NCBI RefSeq assembly: GCF_009792355.1
Contig: NZ_CP047045.1
Coordinates: forward strand, 3,746,501-3,810,500
DNA: 64,000 bases
DNA from: Terricaulis silvestris
Lineage (GTDB): Bacteria > Pseudomonadota > Alphaproteobacteria > Caulobacterales > Aquidulcibacteraceae
Direction: 5' to 3'
Numbering within the stretch: the first letter of the stretch is position 1; each line of letters begins with the position of its first letter. The notes beneath the pieces are model-generated. The model had not been told where the DNA came from and made no database searches. It saw only the letters and a list, made by a program, of their open reading frames with translations. The position numbers and the translations under genes are program-made. Below, piece by piece: positions 17,859 to 27,740 of this stretch.

Positions 17859-19004
17859 ATGAACAGCGTCTACGCGTCCCTTGGGACCACTGTTTTCGAG
17901 ACCATGTCACGTCTCGCCGCCGAACGCGGCGCGGTGAATCTCGGGCAGGGATTTCCCGAGGACGACGGACCGCGCGATATTCTTGAAGCAGCGGCGCGCG
18001 CCACGCTGGACGGACCGAATCAGTATCCACCGATGCGTGGCTTGCCGGATCTGCGGCAGGCGGTCGCCGCGCACTATCGCGAGCGCCAGCGCGTCGATCT
18101 CGATTGGCAGCGCGAAGTCACCATCACCTCCGGCGCAACCGAAGCGATCGCCGCGGCGTTGCTCGCGTTCATCGAGCCGGGCGACGAAGTGGTGCTGTTC
18201 GAGCCTTTGTACGATGCGTACGTGCCGATGGTGCGCAGGGCAGGTGGCGTGCCGCGTATTTTGCGCTTGCAGCCGCCGCATTGGCGGCTGGAGCGTGAAG
18301 CTGTCGAGGCGGCGTTCAGCGACAAGACTCGCGTCGTTGTCATCAACACGCCGCTCAATCCAAGCGCGTCCGTGATGAGCCGCGCTGAGCTGGAGATGCT
18401 CGCGGCGCTCTGCGTGGAACACAATGCGATCGTCGTTAGCGATGAGGTCTGGGAGCACGTTCTGTTCGACGGCGCCGAGCATGTCTCGATGCTGGAGGTG
18501 TTGCGCGATCGTACGCTGAAAATTGGCTCGGCCGGGAAGATGTTCTCGCTCACCGGATGGAAGGTCGGGTTCGCGTGCGGCGCGCCGGCGCTCATGGATC
18601 AGTTCGCCAAGGCGCATCAATTCCTGACGTTCACGACTCCGCCCAATCTGCAGCGCGCGGTGAGGTACGCGCTCGGGAAGGAGAGGGCGTACTTCGATGC
18701 GATGCGCGCTGGCTTTCAACGCGCGCGCGATCGGCTGGTGAACGCCCTCACCGCCGAAGGGTTTGTCACGCTCCCTGCATGCGGCGCCTATTTCGTCAGC
18801 ATCGATCTTCCAGCTTCGGGCATTGCCATGAGCGACGAAGCGTTCGCCAAGCATGCGGTCGAACACGGCGTGGCGACAATCCCGATCTCGGCCTTCTACG
18901 CCAATCCGGGCGCGCCGGCCCTCATCCGGCTCTGTTTCGCCAAGCGTGACGAAACGCTCGATCGCGGCGCGGAGGCGTTGGTGCGGGCCAAACGGGCGGC
19001 GTGA
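17859..19004 (+). CDS. Class I/II PLP-dependent aminotransferase
   Basis: A 381-residue fold-type I aminotransferase resembling methionine/kynurenine aminotransferases (YbdL/CCBL type). VNLGQGFPEDDGP near residue 27, the TSGATEAIAAAL cofactor loop, NTPLNPSASVM with the conserved Asn, and GSAGKMFSLTGWKVG with the PLP lysine are visible. It starts 18 bp after parB but is probably unrelated in function. The true amino donor cannot be read from sequence. Confidence 0.9.
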   Translation: MNSVYASLGTTVFETMSRLAAERGAVNLGQGFPEDDGPRDILEAAARATLDGPNQYPPMRGLPDLRQAVAAHYRERQRVDLDWQREVTITSGATEAIAAALLAFIEPGDEVVLFEPLYDAYVPMVRRAGGVPRILRLQPPHWRLEREAVEAAFSDKTRVVVINTPLNPSASVMSRAELEMLAALCVEHNAIVVSDEVWEHVLFDGAEHVSMLEVLRDRTLKIGSAGKMFSLTGWKVGFACGAPALMDQFAKAHQFLTFTTPPNLQRAVRYALGKERAYFDAMRAGFQRARDRLVNALTAEGFVTLPACGAYFVSIDLPASGIAMSDEAFAKHAVEHGVATIPISAFYANPGAPALIRLCFAKRDETLDRGAEALVRAKRAA

Positions 19005-19076
19005 CGGCGTCCTGCCGGCTAGCGATTTCGGCCGTCCGAGGTTATGGAGCCGCTTCAAGTTTCGAAAAGGTGGGAC

Positions 19077-19283
19077 ATGGCTGAATACAAAAAGAAAGAT
19101 TTTACCGGGCAGAACGTCGCCATGGACGGCAACAAGTACGAGGACTGCAACTTCACCGGTTCGTCGCTGACCTTCAACGGCGCCGCGGCGAACACCGTGG
19201 TGCTGCTACAGGCCCTGGCGAAAGATCCAGTGTTGATCGGCGTGGTTCACGGCTTTCTGCCGCAGTTCAAACCGAAATCGTAA
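19077..19283 (+). CDS. Small protein with a pentapeptide-repeat-like core
   Basis: A 68-residue protein starting MAEYKKKDFTGQNVAMDGNKYEDCNF; the spacing of F/C/L residues (DFTGQN, DCNFTGSSLTFNG) recalls about two turns of a pentapeptide-repeat helix, then a hydrophobic tail VVLLQALAKDPVLIGVVHGFLP. An AAAAGGTGGGA ribosome binding site lies 6 bp before the ATG. Function is unknown. Confidence 0.65.
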   Translation: MAEYKKKDFTGQNVAMDGNKYEDCNFTGSSLTFNGAAANTVVLLQALAKDPVLIGVVHGFLPQFKPKS

Positions 19284-19292
19284 CGCGACGCG

Positions 19293-19682
19293 CTAAGTTC
19301 GCTGTGTCAGCCGCTCGGTGGCCTTGTTGTCGATGCAGCGAAGCAGGCTGCCGTTGAGATCGATCAGCGCGAACAGTCGAAGGCCGAAAGGCTCGGTCAA
19401 GGGCGGCGTCAAGCGCGGAATGGCGCATCGGTCGTTCGTCACGCCAGCGCGCGAGAAATCGGCGTAGAGCGCGTCGAGATCATCAACGCGGATGCAGGCT
19501 GAGAACGAACTTTGGAACGGATCGAGATCCGGGAAGGGGAAAAACTCCAGTTCCAGCGATCCGCGCCGCAGGATCATCCAGCCGGAATCCTTCCAGGACG
19601 CGGTGAAGCCGAGCGGCGCGTAAAATGCCTCCGTCGCGTCGAAGTTGATCGCCGGCAGGTTTGCGGTGATGCGGTCGGGCAT
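19293..19682 (-). CDS. Glyoxalase/bleomycin-resistance-like (VOC) protein
   Basis: A 129-residue vicinal-oxygen-chelate protein close to bleomycin-binding proteins: it has one beta-alpha-beta-beta-beta pair with NFDATEAFYAPLGFTASWKDSGWMI, ELEFFPFPDLDP and the C-terminal ALIDLNGSLLRCI. Members bind bleomycin-type antibiotics without catalysis or act on small substrates. Its start is adjacent to the stop of the symporter gene on the same strand (abutting), so they may be co-transcribed. Confidence 0.8.
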   Translation of the reverse strand: MPDRITANLPAINFDATEAFYAPLGFTASWKDSGWMILRRGSLELEFFPFPDLDPFQSSFSACIRVDDLDALYADFSRAGVTNDRCAIPRLTPPLTEPFGLRLFALIDLNGSLLRCIDNKATERLTQRT

Positions 19683-20999
19683 CTAGACTGCGGGCGCAAT
19701 CGGTTCGGGTTCAGCGGTGACCGGGTCCTTCTCGCCGCGTGAAACAACGGTCGCGACGACGAGATCGCCGGTGACGTTGAGCGTGGTGCGGCACATGTCG
19801 AGGAAACGGTCGACGCCGAGGATGAGGCCGATGCCTTCAGCTGGCACGCCGACCATGACCAGGATCATCGCGATCACCGGCAGCGAACCCGCGGGCACGC
19901 CGGCGGTGCCGATGCCGCCGAGGATGCAGACCAGCATCACGACGATCTGCTGATTGAGCGAAAGATCGACGCCGAAGAATTGCGCCAGGAAGAGAACCGT
20001 CACGCCCTCGAACAGCGCGGTGCCGTTCTGGTTGGCCGTCGCGCCGACCGTCAGCACGAAGCGCGCGATCTTGCGCGGCAGCTTCAGCTCAGTTTCCGCG
20101 GCGCGGAGCGAGACGGGCAGGGTGGCGTTCGACGATGCGGTCGAGAACGCGACGACCATCGGGTCGCGGACTTGAGCGAAGAACGCGAACGGGTTCTTGC
20201 CGCCCAAGACCCAAACGAAAATCGGATAGACGATGAACATGTGGATCGCCATCGCGGCGACCGCGACGCCGACATAGGCCGCCAGCCGCGCCAGCAAATC
20301 CCAACCGAACAGGGCGGCGAGATTGAACATCAAGCAGGCAATCGCGATCGGCGCCACGCTGATGACGATGGTGAGGAGCTTCATCATCACTTCGAACAAG
20401 CCGGTGATGGCCTGTTGTAGCGCGTCCGTCGCTTTGGAGCGGACGAGGACGAGGCCGATTCCGAAAAACACCGCGAACACCATGAATGGCAGCACCTGGT
20501 TTTCGGCGGCGGCGGCGAACACGTTGCGCGGCACCAGGTCGAGAAAGAACTGGCCGAGATCGACGCGCTCGGGCGCATTCTCAACGATGCCGCGCGCGCT
20601 ATCGGCATATTGCGCGAGCAAGCTCTGGGCGAGCGCTGGATCGACGCCGTCGCCAGGTCGGAAATAATTTACCAGCGCGAGGCCGATCAGCACGGCGATC
20701 GACGACACCACCACGGTCAGCGCCAATGTTTTCCATCCGACACGGCCAAGCGAACCCAGATCGCCCATCTCGGCGACGCCGACGACGATGGCGCTGAACA
20801 ACAGCGGCAGCACCAGCATGAACAGAAGGCCGAGGAAGAGCTGGCCGATCGGCCCAGTGACGCTCGACGTCACCGTCTGCACCCAGGGCGTCTCGGCGCC
20901 GACATAGAGGTTCACATAGAGCCCGACCGCGAGGCCGATGAAGAATCCCAGAAACATCAAGACGTGGAACGGGATGCCGCCCTTTTTTGTCGTGTCCAT
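19683..20999 (-). CDS. Dicarboxylate/amino acid:cation symporter (DAACS family)
   Basis: A 438-residue inner-membrane symporter with about eight hydrophobic helices. Hairpin 1 and TM7 motifs appear as SSNATLPVS and [12 protein letters not shown] (cation/substrate binding), and hairpin 2 to TM8 as [14 protein letters not shown] and [19 protein letters not shown] with the substrate-binding Asp/Asn. Likely substrates are glutamate, aspartate or C4-dicarboxylates taken up with Na+ or H+. Confidence 0.93.
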   Translation of the reverse strand: MDTTKKGGIPFHVLMFLGFFIGLAVGLYVNLYVGAETPWVQTVTSSVTGPIGQLFLGLLFMLVLPLLFSAIVVGVAEMGDLGSLGRVGWKTLALTVVVSSIAVLIGLALVNYFRPGDGVDPALAQSLLAQYADSARGIVENAPERVDLGQFFLDLVPRNVFAAAAENQVLPFMVFAVFFGIGLVLVRSKATDALQQAITGLFEVMMKLLTIVISVAPIAIACLMFNLAALFGWDLLARLAAYVGVAVAAMAIHMFIVYPIFVWVLGGKNPFAFFAQVRDPMVVAFSTASSNATLPVSLRAAETELKLPRKIARFVLTVGATANQNGTALFEGVTVLFLAQFFGVDLSLNQQIVVMLVCILGGIGTAGVPAGSLPVIAMILVMVGVPAEGIGLILGVDRFLDMCRTTLNVTGDLVVATVVSRGEKDPVTAEPEPIAPAV

Positions 21000-21231
21000 C
21001 GTGTCTCGGCTCCTGGTGTTGAGCGTGGCTAGCGGCGCGAGCGCGGGGGATCAAGCGAACATGCGTTCTCGCCGTCGCTTCGCGGCTGCGAAAGCGAGAG
21101 GAGGGCGGAGACGCGGGACGGCAGTTAGTCGCCGGCAGCGGACACTTTTCAGGCAAGATACTTTCACCTCGACGGCTTGGCTGCTGAGGATCGCTGCAAT
21201 AGTCTTCACCCGCATCCTCATGGGGGTTTCG

Positions 21232-21996
21232 ATGACAGCGACGACAAGCGCTCCGTCGGCGAGCCGAGCCAAGCCGTCTTTTTACGTTTGGATGATGGTG
21301 GCATGCGCGGCCACCGCTGTGCTGGGCTTTGCGCCCACCTACTTTTTACCCATGGCGCAAGGCGCCTTTCGCGGCAGCGCTTTGGTGCATATCCATGGCG
21401 CCTTGTTCTTCGCCTGGACCGCGTTCGTAATCTACCAGACGAGTTTGGTCTCATCCGGCCGCGTAGCGCATCACCGCGAAGTTGGATTGGCCGGGATCGC
21501 TCTCGCGACCACCATGACGGTTCTCGGCATTGTGGTCGCGATTGTCGCGGCCAACCGCCAGATCGCCGCGGGTTTCGAGCAAGGAGCGAAGGCGTTTCTC
21601 ATCGTGCCGCCGAGCGTGATGATCTTCTTCGGCGTCGTCGTAGCGTTTGCCATCGCCAATGTGCGTCGGCCCGAATGGCACAAGCGGTTGCTACTGGTAG
21701 CGACAGTTTCTCTTCTCGAAGCGCCGATCGCCCGCTGGTTCTTGGTTCTCCTTGCGCCGCCGGGCGCCAATCCGCTGGCGCCGCCCCCAGTTGCCGTCGC
21801 ACTGATGCCGGGCCTTATCAGCGACGTGCTGATCATCGCGGCCATGATTTACGATTGGCGGACGCGCGGCAGACCACATCCGGCTTACCTCATTGCCGGC
21901 GGCGCATTGTTGGTGCTTCAGTTGGTTCGCGAGCCTATTTCCGCGACGCAAGCGTGGGGCGCCATAGCCACTTGGCTAACCGCGATTGGCGGCTGA
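21232..21996 (+). CDS. Multi-pass membrane protein of unknown function
   Basis: About 254 residues with seven hydrophobic segments. Conserved-looking histidines occur in VHIHGALFFAWTAFVIYQ (helix 2 start) and RVAHHREVG, and again in RPEWHKRLL, a pattern that could bind heme or a metal but is not proven. The ATG at 21232 has a GGGGG 5 nt upstream; an ATG at 21220 is an alternative. The preceding 230 bp hold nothing clear beyond the promoter region divergent from the symporter. Confidence 0.65.
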   Translation: MTATTSAPSASRAKPSFYVWMMVACAATAVLGFAPTYFLPMAQGAFRGSALVHIHGALFFAWTAFVIYQTSLVSSGRVAHHREVGLAGIALATTMTVLGIVVAIVAANRQIAAGFEQGAKAFLIVPPSVMIFFGVVVAFAIANVRRPEWHKRLLLVATVSLLEAPIARWFLVLLAPPGANPLAPPPVAVALMPGLISDVLIIAAMIYDWRTRGRPHPAYLIAGGALLVLQLVREPISATQAWGAIATWLTAIGG

Positions 21997-22066
21997 CTCA
22001 GCGAGCATCCGCATCGGGCCAGCAGTCGCCATCGGAGTTCACGTCGTCGTATCACCCAAAACGCGT

Positions 22067-22104
22067 GAAGGGCGCTGAGGGGGGAGCAACCCTCAGCGCC
22101 CTTC
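22067..22104 (-). terminator. Intrinsic terminator-like hairpin after the first MTKFY peptide pair
   Basis: Perfect 15-bp arms (22067-22081 and 22090-22104, GAAGGGCGCTGAGGG and its complement) with an 8-nt loop. Read on the minus strand it is followed by ACGCGTTTTGGG, a short T-run. It lies 34 bp past the second peptide stop and also after the rightward membrane-protein gene, so it may work in both directions. Confidence 0.7.
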
Positions 22105-22137
22105 TTCAGGACCAAACCTAAATCGTCAGCTTGGGAG

Positions 22138-22230
22138 CTACGCGACGATCTGGGCGGCTTGGTTCATGGCGGACATCGCGAACGGCGCGAACACGGCGCA
22201 GGCGGCGATCAGAGAATAAAACTTGGTCAT
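22138..22230 (-). CDS. MTKFY peptide 1A (30 residues, novel family)
   Basis: A 30-codon gene too short for usual gene callers. The product starts MTKFYSLIAACAVFAP, continues as a hydrophobic helix (FAMSAM) and ends NQAAQIVA. The only charged residue is Lys3. It resembles either a signal-peptide-like segment with a very short mature tail or a one-helix membrane peptide. It is the second gene of a pair; the gap to the upstream peptide is 26 nt and contains GAGAG as a ribosome binding site. Three paralogues in this window share its length and both ends, which is the main evidence that it is real. Confidence 0.75.
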   Translation of the reverse strand: MTKFYSLIAACAVFAPFAMSAMNQAAQIVA

Positions 22231-22256
22231 CGGACTGGCTCTCTTCGAAACTTGCT

Positions 22257-22349
22257 TCAGGACATGATCTGCGCGGCTTGGTTCAGCGCGGCGTAGGCGA
22301 ACGGCGCGAACAGGGCGGCGGCGAGGAAGAGGCTGTAAAACTTGGTCAT
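22257..22349 (-). CDS. MTKFY peptide 1B (30 residues, novel family)
   Basis: First gene of the leftward pair. The 30-residue product begins MTKFYSLFLAAALFAPFAYA and ends ALNQAAQIMS. Residues 5-20 form a hydrophobic stretch with an AYA-A step that could be a signal-peptidase site. An ACGGGAG ribosome binding site lies 6 nt before the ATG. A leader hairpin (22367-22382) and a CRP-type palindrome (22419-22434) precede it at the same distances as in the second locus. Confidence 0.78.
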   Translation of the reverse strand: MTKFYSLFLAAALFAPFAYAALNQAAQIMS

Positions 22350-22366
22350 TGGTGGCTCCCGTTGGT

Positions 22367-22382
22367 GAAGCGCCATCGCTTC
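22367..22382 (-). promoter_or_regulatory. Leader hairpin before MTKFY peptide 1B
   Basis: GAAGCG and CGCTTC arms with a 4-nt loop, 17 nt before the start codon and just upstream of the ribosome binding site. An equivalent hairpin of different sequence detail lies at 52167-52185, 16 nt before peptide 2B. Confidence 0.5.
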
Positions 22383-22418
22383 GATGAAGCTAACCTAATG
22401 GGCGCCTAACCTTGTCGC

Positions 22419-22434
22419 CGTGACGGTGGTCACG
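22419..22434. promoter_or_regulatory. CRP/FNR-type palindrome upstream of MTKFY pair 1
   Basis: Minus strand reads CGTGACCACCGTCACG: GTGA-N6-TCAC symmetry, the geometry of CRP-family sites (TGTGA-N6-TCACA). Its first base is 85 nt upstream of the peptide 1B ATG. The same element at the same 85-nt distance precedes pair 2. Confidence 0.6.
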
Positions 22435-22528
22435 CAGCTGCGGCGGGGAGGGCGGATGCGGTAGTTCCGCAGGAACGGCGCTGCGTGCGCAGCCGTTCAC
22501 GGGCGAACCTCATTCCTGGAGCGCTCCC

Positions 22529-22615
22529 ATGATCGATCTGTCGCCGCTGTTGTGGATTTCGCCCTACGTCGCACTCGCGGCGCTGCTGTTTCTCATTCCC
22601 ACGGTTGATCGTTGA
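22529..22615 (+). CDS. Possible 28-residue membrane mini-protein
   Basis: ATG preceded by CTGGAGCG (GGAG 7 nt upstream) opens a 28-codon frame, MIDLSPLLWISPYVALAAL and onward to a TVDR end, with one hydrophobic helix. It is divergent from MTKFY pair 1 and ends 7 bp before the convergent holA stop. No homologue is known to me; short length means it may be chance. Confidence 0.35.
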   Translation: MIDLSPLLWISPYVALAALLFLIPTVDR

Positions 22616-22622
22616 TCGCGAA

Positions 22623-23648
22623 CTAGCCGCCGACCAGCTTCGCAACACCGCGATACGCATCCGCTGCGATCAGCTCCTGCGGCGCGCCGGCGGTTTTGCT
22701 GCGGAGTTCGGCGCTCCAAAGCACGTCGTAGGCGGCGTTCAGTTTCTTAGCGGACCAAAGCCGCGCTTGGGCGGCGACGGCGTCGCGTTCTTTCCAGAAC
22801 ACGGGCGGGCGAAGCTTGGCGACGGCGTCGATGGGTGACGCGCCAGCGTCGATCAGCGCGCGCGCTTCGCGGAGCTGGTGCAGGCGGCGGAGCAGGGCGC
22901 GCAGCGCCGAGACGCCGGAAAGCGCATCGATCCGGGCGAGCGATTCTACCGCTTGCGCGGCTTTGCCTTGCGCTGCGGCGAGGGAGGCGGCGTCGAGCGC
23001 GCTTTCGGCTTCGCTGGCCATCAGCGCTTCGAGATCCTCGGTGGTGACGGCGCGGCCGAGGTCGTGCGTGAACAGCGCGAGCTTCTCGATTTCCTGACGC
23101 GCAAGCCCGCGATCGCTTGGCAGGAGCGCAAGGAACGTATCTTCAGCGCCGCGATCGAAGGCGATGTTGAGTTCTTTGGCGAGCGCTTTCGCGAAGACCG
23201 CGCGTTCGGCCTCGGTCTCTTCGTAGAACGGAATGACAGCCCCGGCCTTGGCGTTCGTAAACTGTTTCACCAGCGGCGCGGTTGAGCCGAGATCGCCGGC
23301 TTCGATGATGAGATAGCCGCCGGGATCGCCGCGCTCGATGGTGTTGAGCGCATCGACGATGGCGTCGTCGGCCGCTTTGCCGCTAATGCGCGCCCAGACG
23401 ATGGTGGGGCCGCCGAGTAGTGATTGCGCGGAAAGCGCATCCGACAGCTTGGCGCCGTCCTTCTTGATCTCGCCTTCATCGAGCTTGGTCACGGCATACG
23501 GATCGTCGCTCTTGCCCATCGCCCAGGCGCTCAAGCGCTGCGCGGCTTCGTGCACGAAGCTTTCGTTGGGGCCGTAGAGCAGGACGGCGCGGACCGCTTT
23601 GTCCGGCTTGTCGAGAAAGCGCCGGATCGAGGCGCCTTGGATCTTCAC
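22623..23648 (-). CDS. holA: DNA polymerase III delta subunit
   Basis: A 341-residue clamp-loader delta subunit that opens the beta sliding clamp. The N-terminus VRAVLLYGPNESFVHEAA is the degenerate P-loop region typical of delta; SLLGGPTIVWARISG and the RLHQLREARALIDAG C-terminal collar helices follow. The stop is near the right edge of a non-coding gap. It overlaps lptE by 4 nt in the usual leuS-lptE-holA operon. Confidence 0.92.
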   Translation of the reverse strand: MKIQGASIRRFLDKPDKAVRAVLLYGPNESFVHEAAQRLSAWAMGKSDDPYAVTKLDEGEIKKDGAKLSDALSAQSLLGGPTIVWARISGKAADDAIVDALNTIERGDPGGYLIIEAGDLGSTAPLVKQFTNAKAGAVIPFYEETEAERAVFAKALAKELNIAFDRGAEDTFLALLPSDRGLARQEIEKLALFTHDLGRAVTTEDLEALMASEAESALDAASLAAAQGKAAQAVESLARIDALSGVSALRALLRRLHQLREARALIDAGASPIDAVAKLRPPVFWKERDAVAAQARLWSAKKLNAAYDVLWSAELRSKTAGAPQELIAADAYRGVAKLVGG

Positions 23649-24139
23649 CGTTGCGCGCCCTCGTCGCGCGCTTGCGCCATGCGGAGCGCGAGTTCGGCGC
23701 GGAAGCGCTGCGCCATGGTTTCGGCGGCGCGTTCGCGCGCGTCATCCTGCGCGGTGATTTCGCCGAAGGCGGCGGTGGGGATGGCGTAGTTCACGACGGT
23801 GAAGACGGAGCCGCGCATCACCTGCGCGCCGGGGGCTGCGGGCGTCAGAATGTAATTGGCGATCAGCCGAAGCTCCGCGCGCGTGGCGGATTCGTCGATG
23901 CGGATGCCGAGGGGGGTGACGGTTTCGGAGAGGGTGATCTGCAGCATCGCCGGCGTCGTGCCGTTGTTCTCGACCGAGAGGAGGCGATCGAGCTCGGTTT
24001 TTAGAACGTGACCGGCTTTGCCTTCGATCATCTCGACCGTCACAGGTCCGATCGCGGCACCGCCGCCGGGCGGGGCGTACATCGGCGAGAAGCCGCAAGC
24101 GGCAACGAGCAGGGTGAGACTGGCGATCAGTGCGCGCAT
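23645..24139 (-). CDS. lptE: LPS-assembly lipoprotein LptE
   Basis: A 164-residue outer-membrane lipoprotein that plugs the LptD barrel during lipopolysaccharide export. The signal peptide MRALIASLTLLVAAC ends in a lipobox with Cys15, followed by GFSPMYAPPGG, which is the typical LptE start. The start at 24139 is preferred to a frame extension that overlaps leuS. Placement between leuS and holA is the conserved arrangement. Confidence 0.9.
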   Translation of the reverse strand: MRALIASLTLLVAACGFSPMYAPPGGGAAIGPVTVEMIEGKAGHVLKTELDRLLSVENNGTTPAMLQITLSETVTPLGIRIDESATRAELRLIANYILTPAAPGAQVMRGSVFTVVNYAIPTAAFGEITAQDDARERAAETMAQRFRAELALRMAQARDEGAQR

Positions 24140-24146
24140 GGCTTCC

Positions 24147-26912
24147 TCAGTTCGCGACGATATTGACGATCCTGTCGGCGACCACAATCACCTTGCGGAC
24201 GGTCTGTCCTTCAAGGAATTGCGCCACGGACGGGTGTTTCAGGGCCATTTCCCGCACATCGGCTTCCGGCGCGCCCTTGGGCGCTTCGATTTCACCGCGT
24301 TTCTTGCCATTCACCTGGATCGGCAATGTGACGCTGTTGCGCGCCGCCAGTTGCGGATCGGCCACAGGCCAGGGCGCGATCGCCAGCAGGCCCTCGCCGC
24401 CGAGCGTCTCCCAGCACTCTTCGGCTAGGTGCGGCATGTAAGGGGAGATCAGCTGCGCCAGGATGCGCAGCGCCTCGCCGCGTGCGTAGATGCTGGCTTC
24501 GTCGTCGCCCTTCAGCTTGGCGATGGCGTTCACCAGTTCGTAGCAGCGCGCGATCGCGACGTTGAAGCGGAAATGCTCGATGTCGTCGGTAACGCTTTGA
24601 ATGGCGCGGTGTGCGAGTTGGCGCAGCGCCAGCGACTCGCCTTCGGCGGCGCGGTTGGGTGGCGTGTCGGTTGCCTTTGGCGCCGGCTTTCCGTGCGCGT
24701 CGACCAACGTCCAAACACGCTGCACGAAACCCCACGCGCCTTTGACGCCGGCGGCCGTCCATTCGACGTCGCGCTCCGGCGGTGAGTCGGACAGCACGAA
24801 CCAGCGCGCAACGTCGGCGCCGAAATCGGTGATGAATTCGCTGAGATCGACGACGTTCTTCTTCGACTTCGACATCTTCTCGATGTCGCCCGTGAGGTAG
24901 AGACGGCCTGCTTTCAGAGATTCCCGTTCTTCTGGGAGCAGCCATCCACCCATCGCCACCCTTGTTCCTGAAGCGCCGGCGACACTGTCGAATTCAAGAA
25001 CGACGGCCGAATGGGGCGACTTTCCGAGCGCTTCCGCAACGGATCTCGCCCTGGAAGGTTCGTCTGGCGGGAGGGGATCGTCTTTGCTGAAATCCGTTGC
25101 GGCGTAGTTGTGCGTGAACGGCACGACCTCTCTATACGTCTCGTGCACGACCATGCCTTGCGTGAACAGGCTAGCGAACGGCTCGCCGTTGGCGGGACCT
25201 TCGAGGTAACCGCAATCGCGGAGGCCGCGCGTGAAGAAGCGCGAGTAAAGCAGGTGCAGCACCGCGTGCTCGACGCCGCCGACATATTGGTCGACCGGCA
25301 GCCAGTAGGCGGCCTTTTTCTGATCGAACGGCGAGGTTTCGTTTTTCGGATCGGTGAAGCGGGCGAAGTACCAGCTTGAGTCGACGAACGTATCGAGCGT
25401 GTCGGTTTCACGCGTGGCCTTGCCGCCGCACGTCGGACAGGCGGTGTGTTTCCAAGTCGGGTGGCGGTCGAGCGGATTGCCCGGATGCTCGCGGTCGAAC
25501 GTGACGTCGTCCGGCAGCGCGATCGGCAGATCGCTTTCCGGCACGGGCACGACGCCGCATTTTTCGCAGTGGATCGCCGGAATCGGGCAGCCCCAATAAC
25601 GCTGCCGCGAAACGCCCCAATCGCGCAGCCGCCATTGCGTCGTCGCCTCGCCTGCGCCGAGCTTCACCAATTCTTCGACGGCGCGCGCAATCGCGGCGCG
25701 TGAGCCGAGGCCATCGAGGAAGCGCGAATTGTAGGCGACACCGTCGTCTGTGTAGGGCTTGTCGGCAACGCTGAACGTCGCCGCGTCTTCGCCGTTCGGC
25801 AGCACCACCGGGATGATCGGCAGCTTATACGTGCTGGCGAAAGCGTGGTCGCGTTCATCGTGGCCCGGGCAGCCGAAGAGCGCGCCGGTGCCGTACTGCG
25901 ACAGCACAAAGTTCGCCGCCCACACCGGCAATTCCCAGCTCGGATCGAACGGGTGTTTCACGCGCAAGCCCAGATCGACGCCGAATTTCTCGGCTTTTTC
26001 GATGTCGGCTTCGCTGGTGCCGAGGCTTTGCGCGCGCGTGATAAACTCGGCCACGTCGGCGTTTTCGATCGCGGCTTGCTTGGTCAGCGGGTGATCGGCG
26101 GCGAGCGCGACAAAGCTCGCACCGAACAAAGTATCGGGCCGCGTTGTGAAGACTTCGATCTGGTGCTCGCCGCTCGTGCCGCCCGGTTCGCGATCGACAA
26201 TGTCGAACTTGAAGCGCGCGCCCTGGCTTTTGCCGATCCAGTTCGACTGCATCAGCCGCACTTTGTCGGGCCATTTGTCCAAGCCGCCGATCGCGGTCAG
26301 CAGATCTTCAGCGTAGGCGGTGACGCGGAACATCCATTGCTCTAGTTCGCGCGTTTCAACCGGTGCGCCAGAGCGCCAGCCCTTGCCATCCACCACCTGC
26401 TCGTTGGCGAGCACGGTGTTGTCGACCGGGTCCCAGTTCACCTTTTGCTTTTTGCGATAGACCAAGCCCTTCCGCCAAAACGCCAGGAAGATGGCTTGCT
26501 GGTGCTTGTAATAGCTCGCGTCACACGTCGCGATTTCGCGCGACCAATCGATCGCGAGGCCCAGCAATTTGAGCTGCTCGCGCATCGCGTCGATGTTGTC
26601 GTAGGTCCAGCCTTTGGGATGGACGTTCTTTTCGATGGCGGCGTTTTCCGCTGGAAGCCCGAACGCGTCCCAGCCCATCGGGTGCAGCACATTGTAGCCG
26701 TTGGAGCGGCGGAAGCGGGCGACGACATCGCCCATCGTGTAGTTGCGCGAGTGGCCGACATGGATGCGTCCCGACGGATAGGGAAACATCTCGAGCACGT
26801 AGGCTTTCGGCTTGCCGTTAGCCTCTTCGGGTGAAAGCGCGCGGTCGATGCCTGCCGCGGCCCAACGCGCGCGCCACTTCGGCTCGACTTCTCGATGATT
26901 GTAACGCGACAT
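24147..26912 (-). CDS. leuS: Leucyl-tRNA synthetase
   Basis: A 921-residue class I synthetase, somewhat longer than the about 860 of E. coli. The HIGH motif is HVGH (51-54) in [27 protein letters not shown] lies near residue 680. The editing domain shows [14 protein letters not shown] likely lineage-specific insert (residues about 590-630, [14 protein letters not shown]) interrupts the C-terminal part of the catalytic region. It is the first gene of the leuS-lptE-holA operon. Confidence 0.97.
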   Translation of the reverse strand: MSRYNHREVEPKWRARWAAAGIDRALSPEEANGKPKAYVLEMFPYPSGRIHVGHSRNYTMGDVVARFRRSNGYNVLHPMGWDAFGLPAENAAIEKNVHPKGWTYDNIDAMREQLKLLGLAIDWSREIATCDASYYKHQQAIFLAFWRKGLVYRKKQKVNWDPVDNTVLANEQVVDGKGWRSGAPVETRELEQWMFRVTAYAEDLLTAIGGLDKWPDKVRLMQSNWIGKSQGARFKFDIVDREPGGTSGEHQIEVFTTRPDTLFGASFVALAADHPLTKQAAIENADVAEFITRAQSLGTSEADIEKAEKFGVDLGLRVKHPFDPSWELPVWAANFVLSQYGTGALFGCPGHDERDHAFASTYKLPIIPVVLPNGEDAATFSVADKPYTDDGVAYNSRFLDGLGSRAAIARAVEELVKLGAGEATTQWRLRDWGVSRQRYWGCPIPAIHCEKCGVVPVPESDLPIALPDDVTFDREHPGNPLDRHPTWKHTACPTCGGKATRETDTLDTFVDSSWYFARFTDPKNETSPFDQKKAAYWLPVDQYVGGVEHAVLHLLYSRFFTRGLRDCGYLEGPANGEPFASLFTQGMVVHETYREVVPFTHNYAATDFSKDDPLPPDEPSRARSVAEALGKSPHSAVVLEFDSVAGASGTRVAMGGWLLPEERESLKAGRLYLTGDIEKMSKSKKNVVDLSEFITDFGADVARWFVLSDSPPERDVEWTAAGVKGAWGFVQRVWTLVDAHGKPAPKATDTPPNRAAEGESLALRQLAHRAIQSVTDDIEHFRFNVAIARCYELVNAIAKLKGDDEASIYARGEALRILAQLISPYMPHLAEECWETLGGEGLLAIAPWPVADPQLAARNSVTLPIQVNGKKRGEIEAPKGAPEADVREMALKHPSVAQFLEGQTVRKVIVVADRIVNIVAN

Positions 26913-26961
26913 TCCAACGCCCTCTTATGGGGCGTTTCGTGGCGGCAAACGCCCCGCCTGT

Positions 26962-27477
26962 CTAGTTGCCAACCGTGCTCAGCCGAAGCTGACGCGCGCG
27001 CGTAAGGATCGCGTTCTCGATCTGCACTTCGGTGTCCGGATCAACCGTCGCGTCCACCCAAGCGCCGTTCGCTTGCTGCTGGCGGAAGATCGACACGTTC
27101 AGCGCGTCAGCGCGGAGGCGCGTATCGAGGATATAGACGGTCGCCTTGAAGCGTTCGCTCGGCGTGGTTGGATCGGAATACCAATCGGTGATGATGACGC
27201 CGCCGAAAGGATCAGCCGACGCAAGCGGCATGAAGTTCAGCGTGTCGAGCGAAGCGCGCCACAGGAACGAGTTGACGCCGATGCCGGCATCGCCGCCGCC
27301 ACCACCGCCGCTGCTGCTCGAGCCGCCGCCGCCGAGTGTCACGCCGCCGCCGCGGCCAGCGTTGTCGTCAGCGCGCGAGCCGCCGCTATCGTCGCCTCGG
27401 AACATCGAGCAAGCGGAGAGCGCGAGGGCCGCGACCATGAAAAGTGCGCCCCTGAAGAGCAAACGCCCAGCCGTCAT
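26962..27477 (-). CDS. DUF3576 family lipoprotein
   Basis: A 171-residue protein with a signal peptide ending in the lipobox LSAC (Cys23), a Gly/Ser-rich low-complexity linker (residues about 43-65), and the DUF3576 core: GVNSFLWRASLDTLNFMPLASADPFGG, then VIITDWYSDP and a VNIFRQ-like strand. It is probably a periplasm-facing lipoprotein. Function is unknown. It lies just upstream of leuS on the same strand. Confidence 0.88.
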   Translation of the reverse strand: MTAGRLLFRGALFMVAALALSACSMFRGDDSGGSRADDNAGRGGGVTLGGGGSSSSGGGGGGDAGIGVNSFLWRASLDTLNFMPLASADPFGGVIITDWYSDPTTPSERFKATVYILDTRLRADALNVSIFRQQQANGAWVDATVDPDTEVQIENAILTRARQLRLSTVGN

Positions 27478-27740
27478 TCGAATTTCCTCCGCTTTCGTGT
27501 CGCCACGCCATCCCCAGGCGCTCGCTCCTATATCATGGGCGATTGGCAGGGCCAGTGGGGCACTGCGAAGCTGGCGATGTTGTGACGGGGTTCGCTTAGA
27601 TGGTTAATCCACCGGAACCGAAACAACTGCCCCGGTTTTGACGAAATATTCGCGGGGGCTGTGTCCTAAAGTTCACTGCGGATCAGTTCCTCTTAAGCTA
27701 TATTGGCTGGTCAGGTGCTGAAGCTGAGGGGAAAAGTCCG

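Noticed and set aside
25948-25966. parS-like half site TGTTTCACGCGCAAG in leuS
   Set aside because: Left half is good but the right half does not continue the palindrome.
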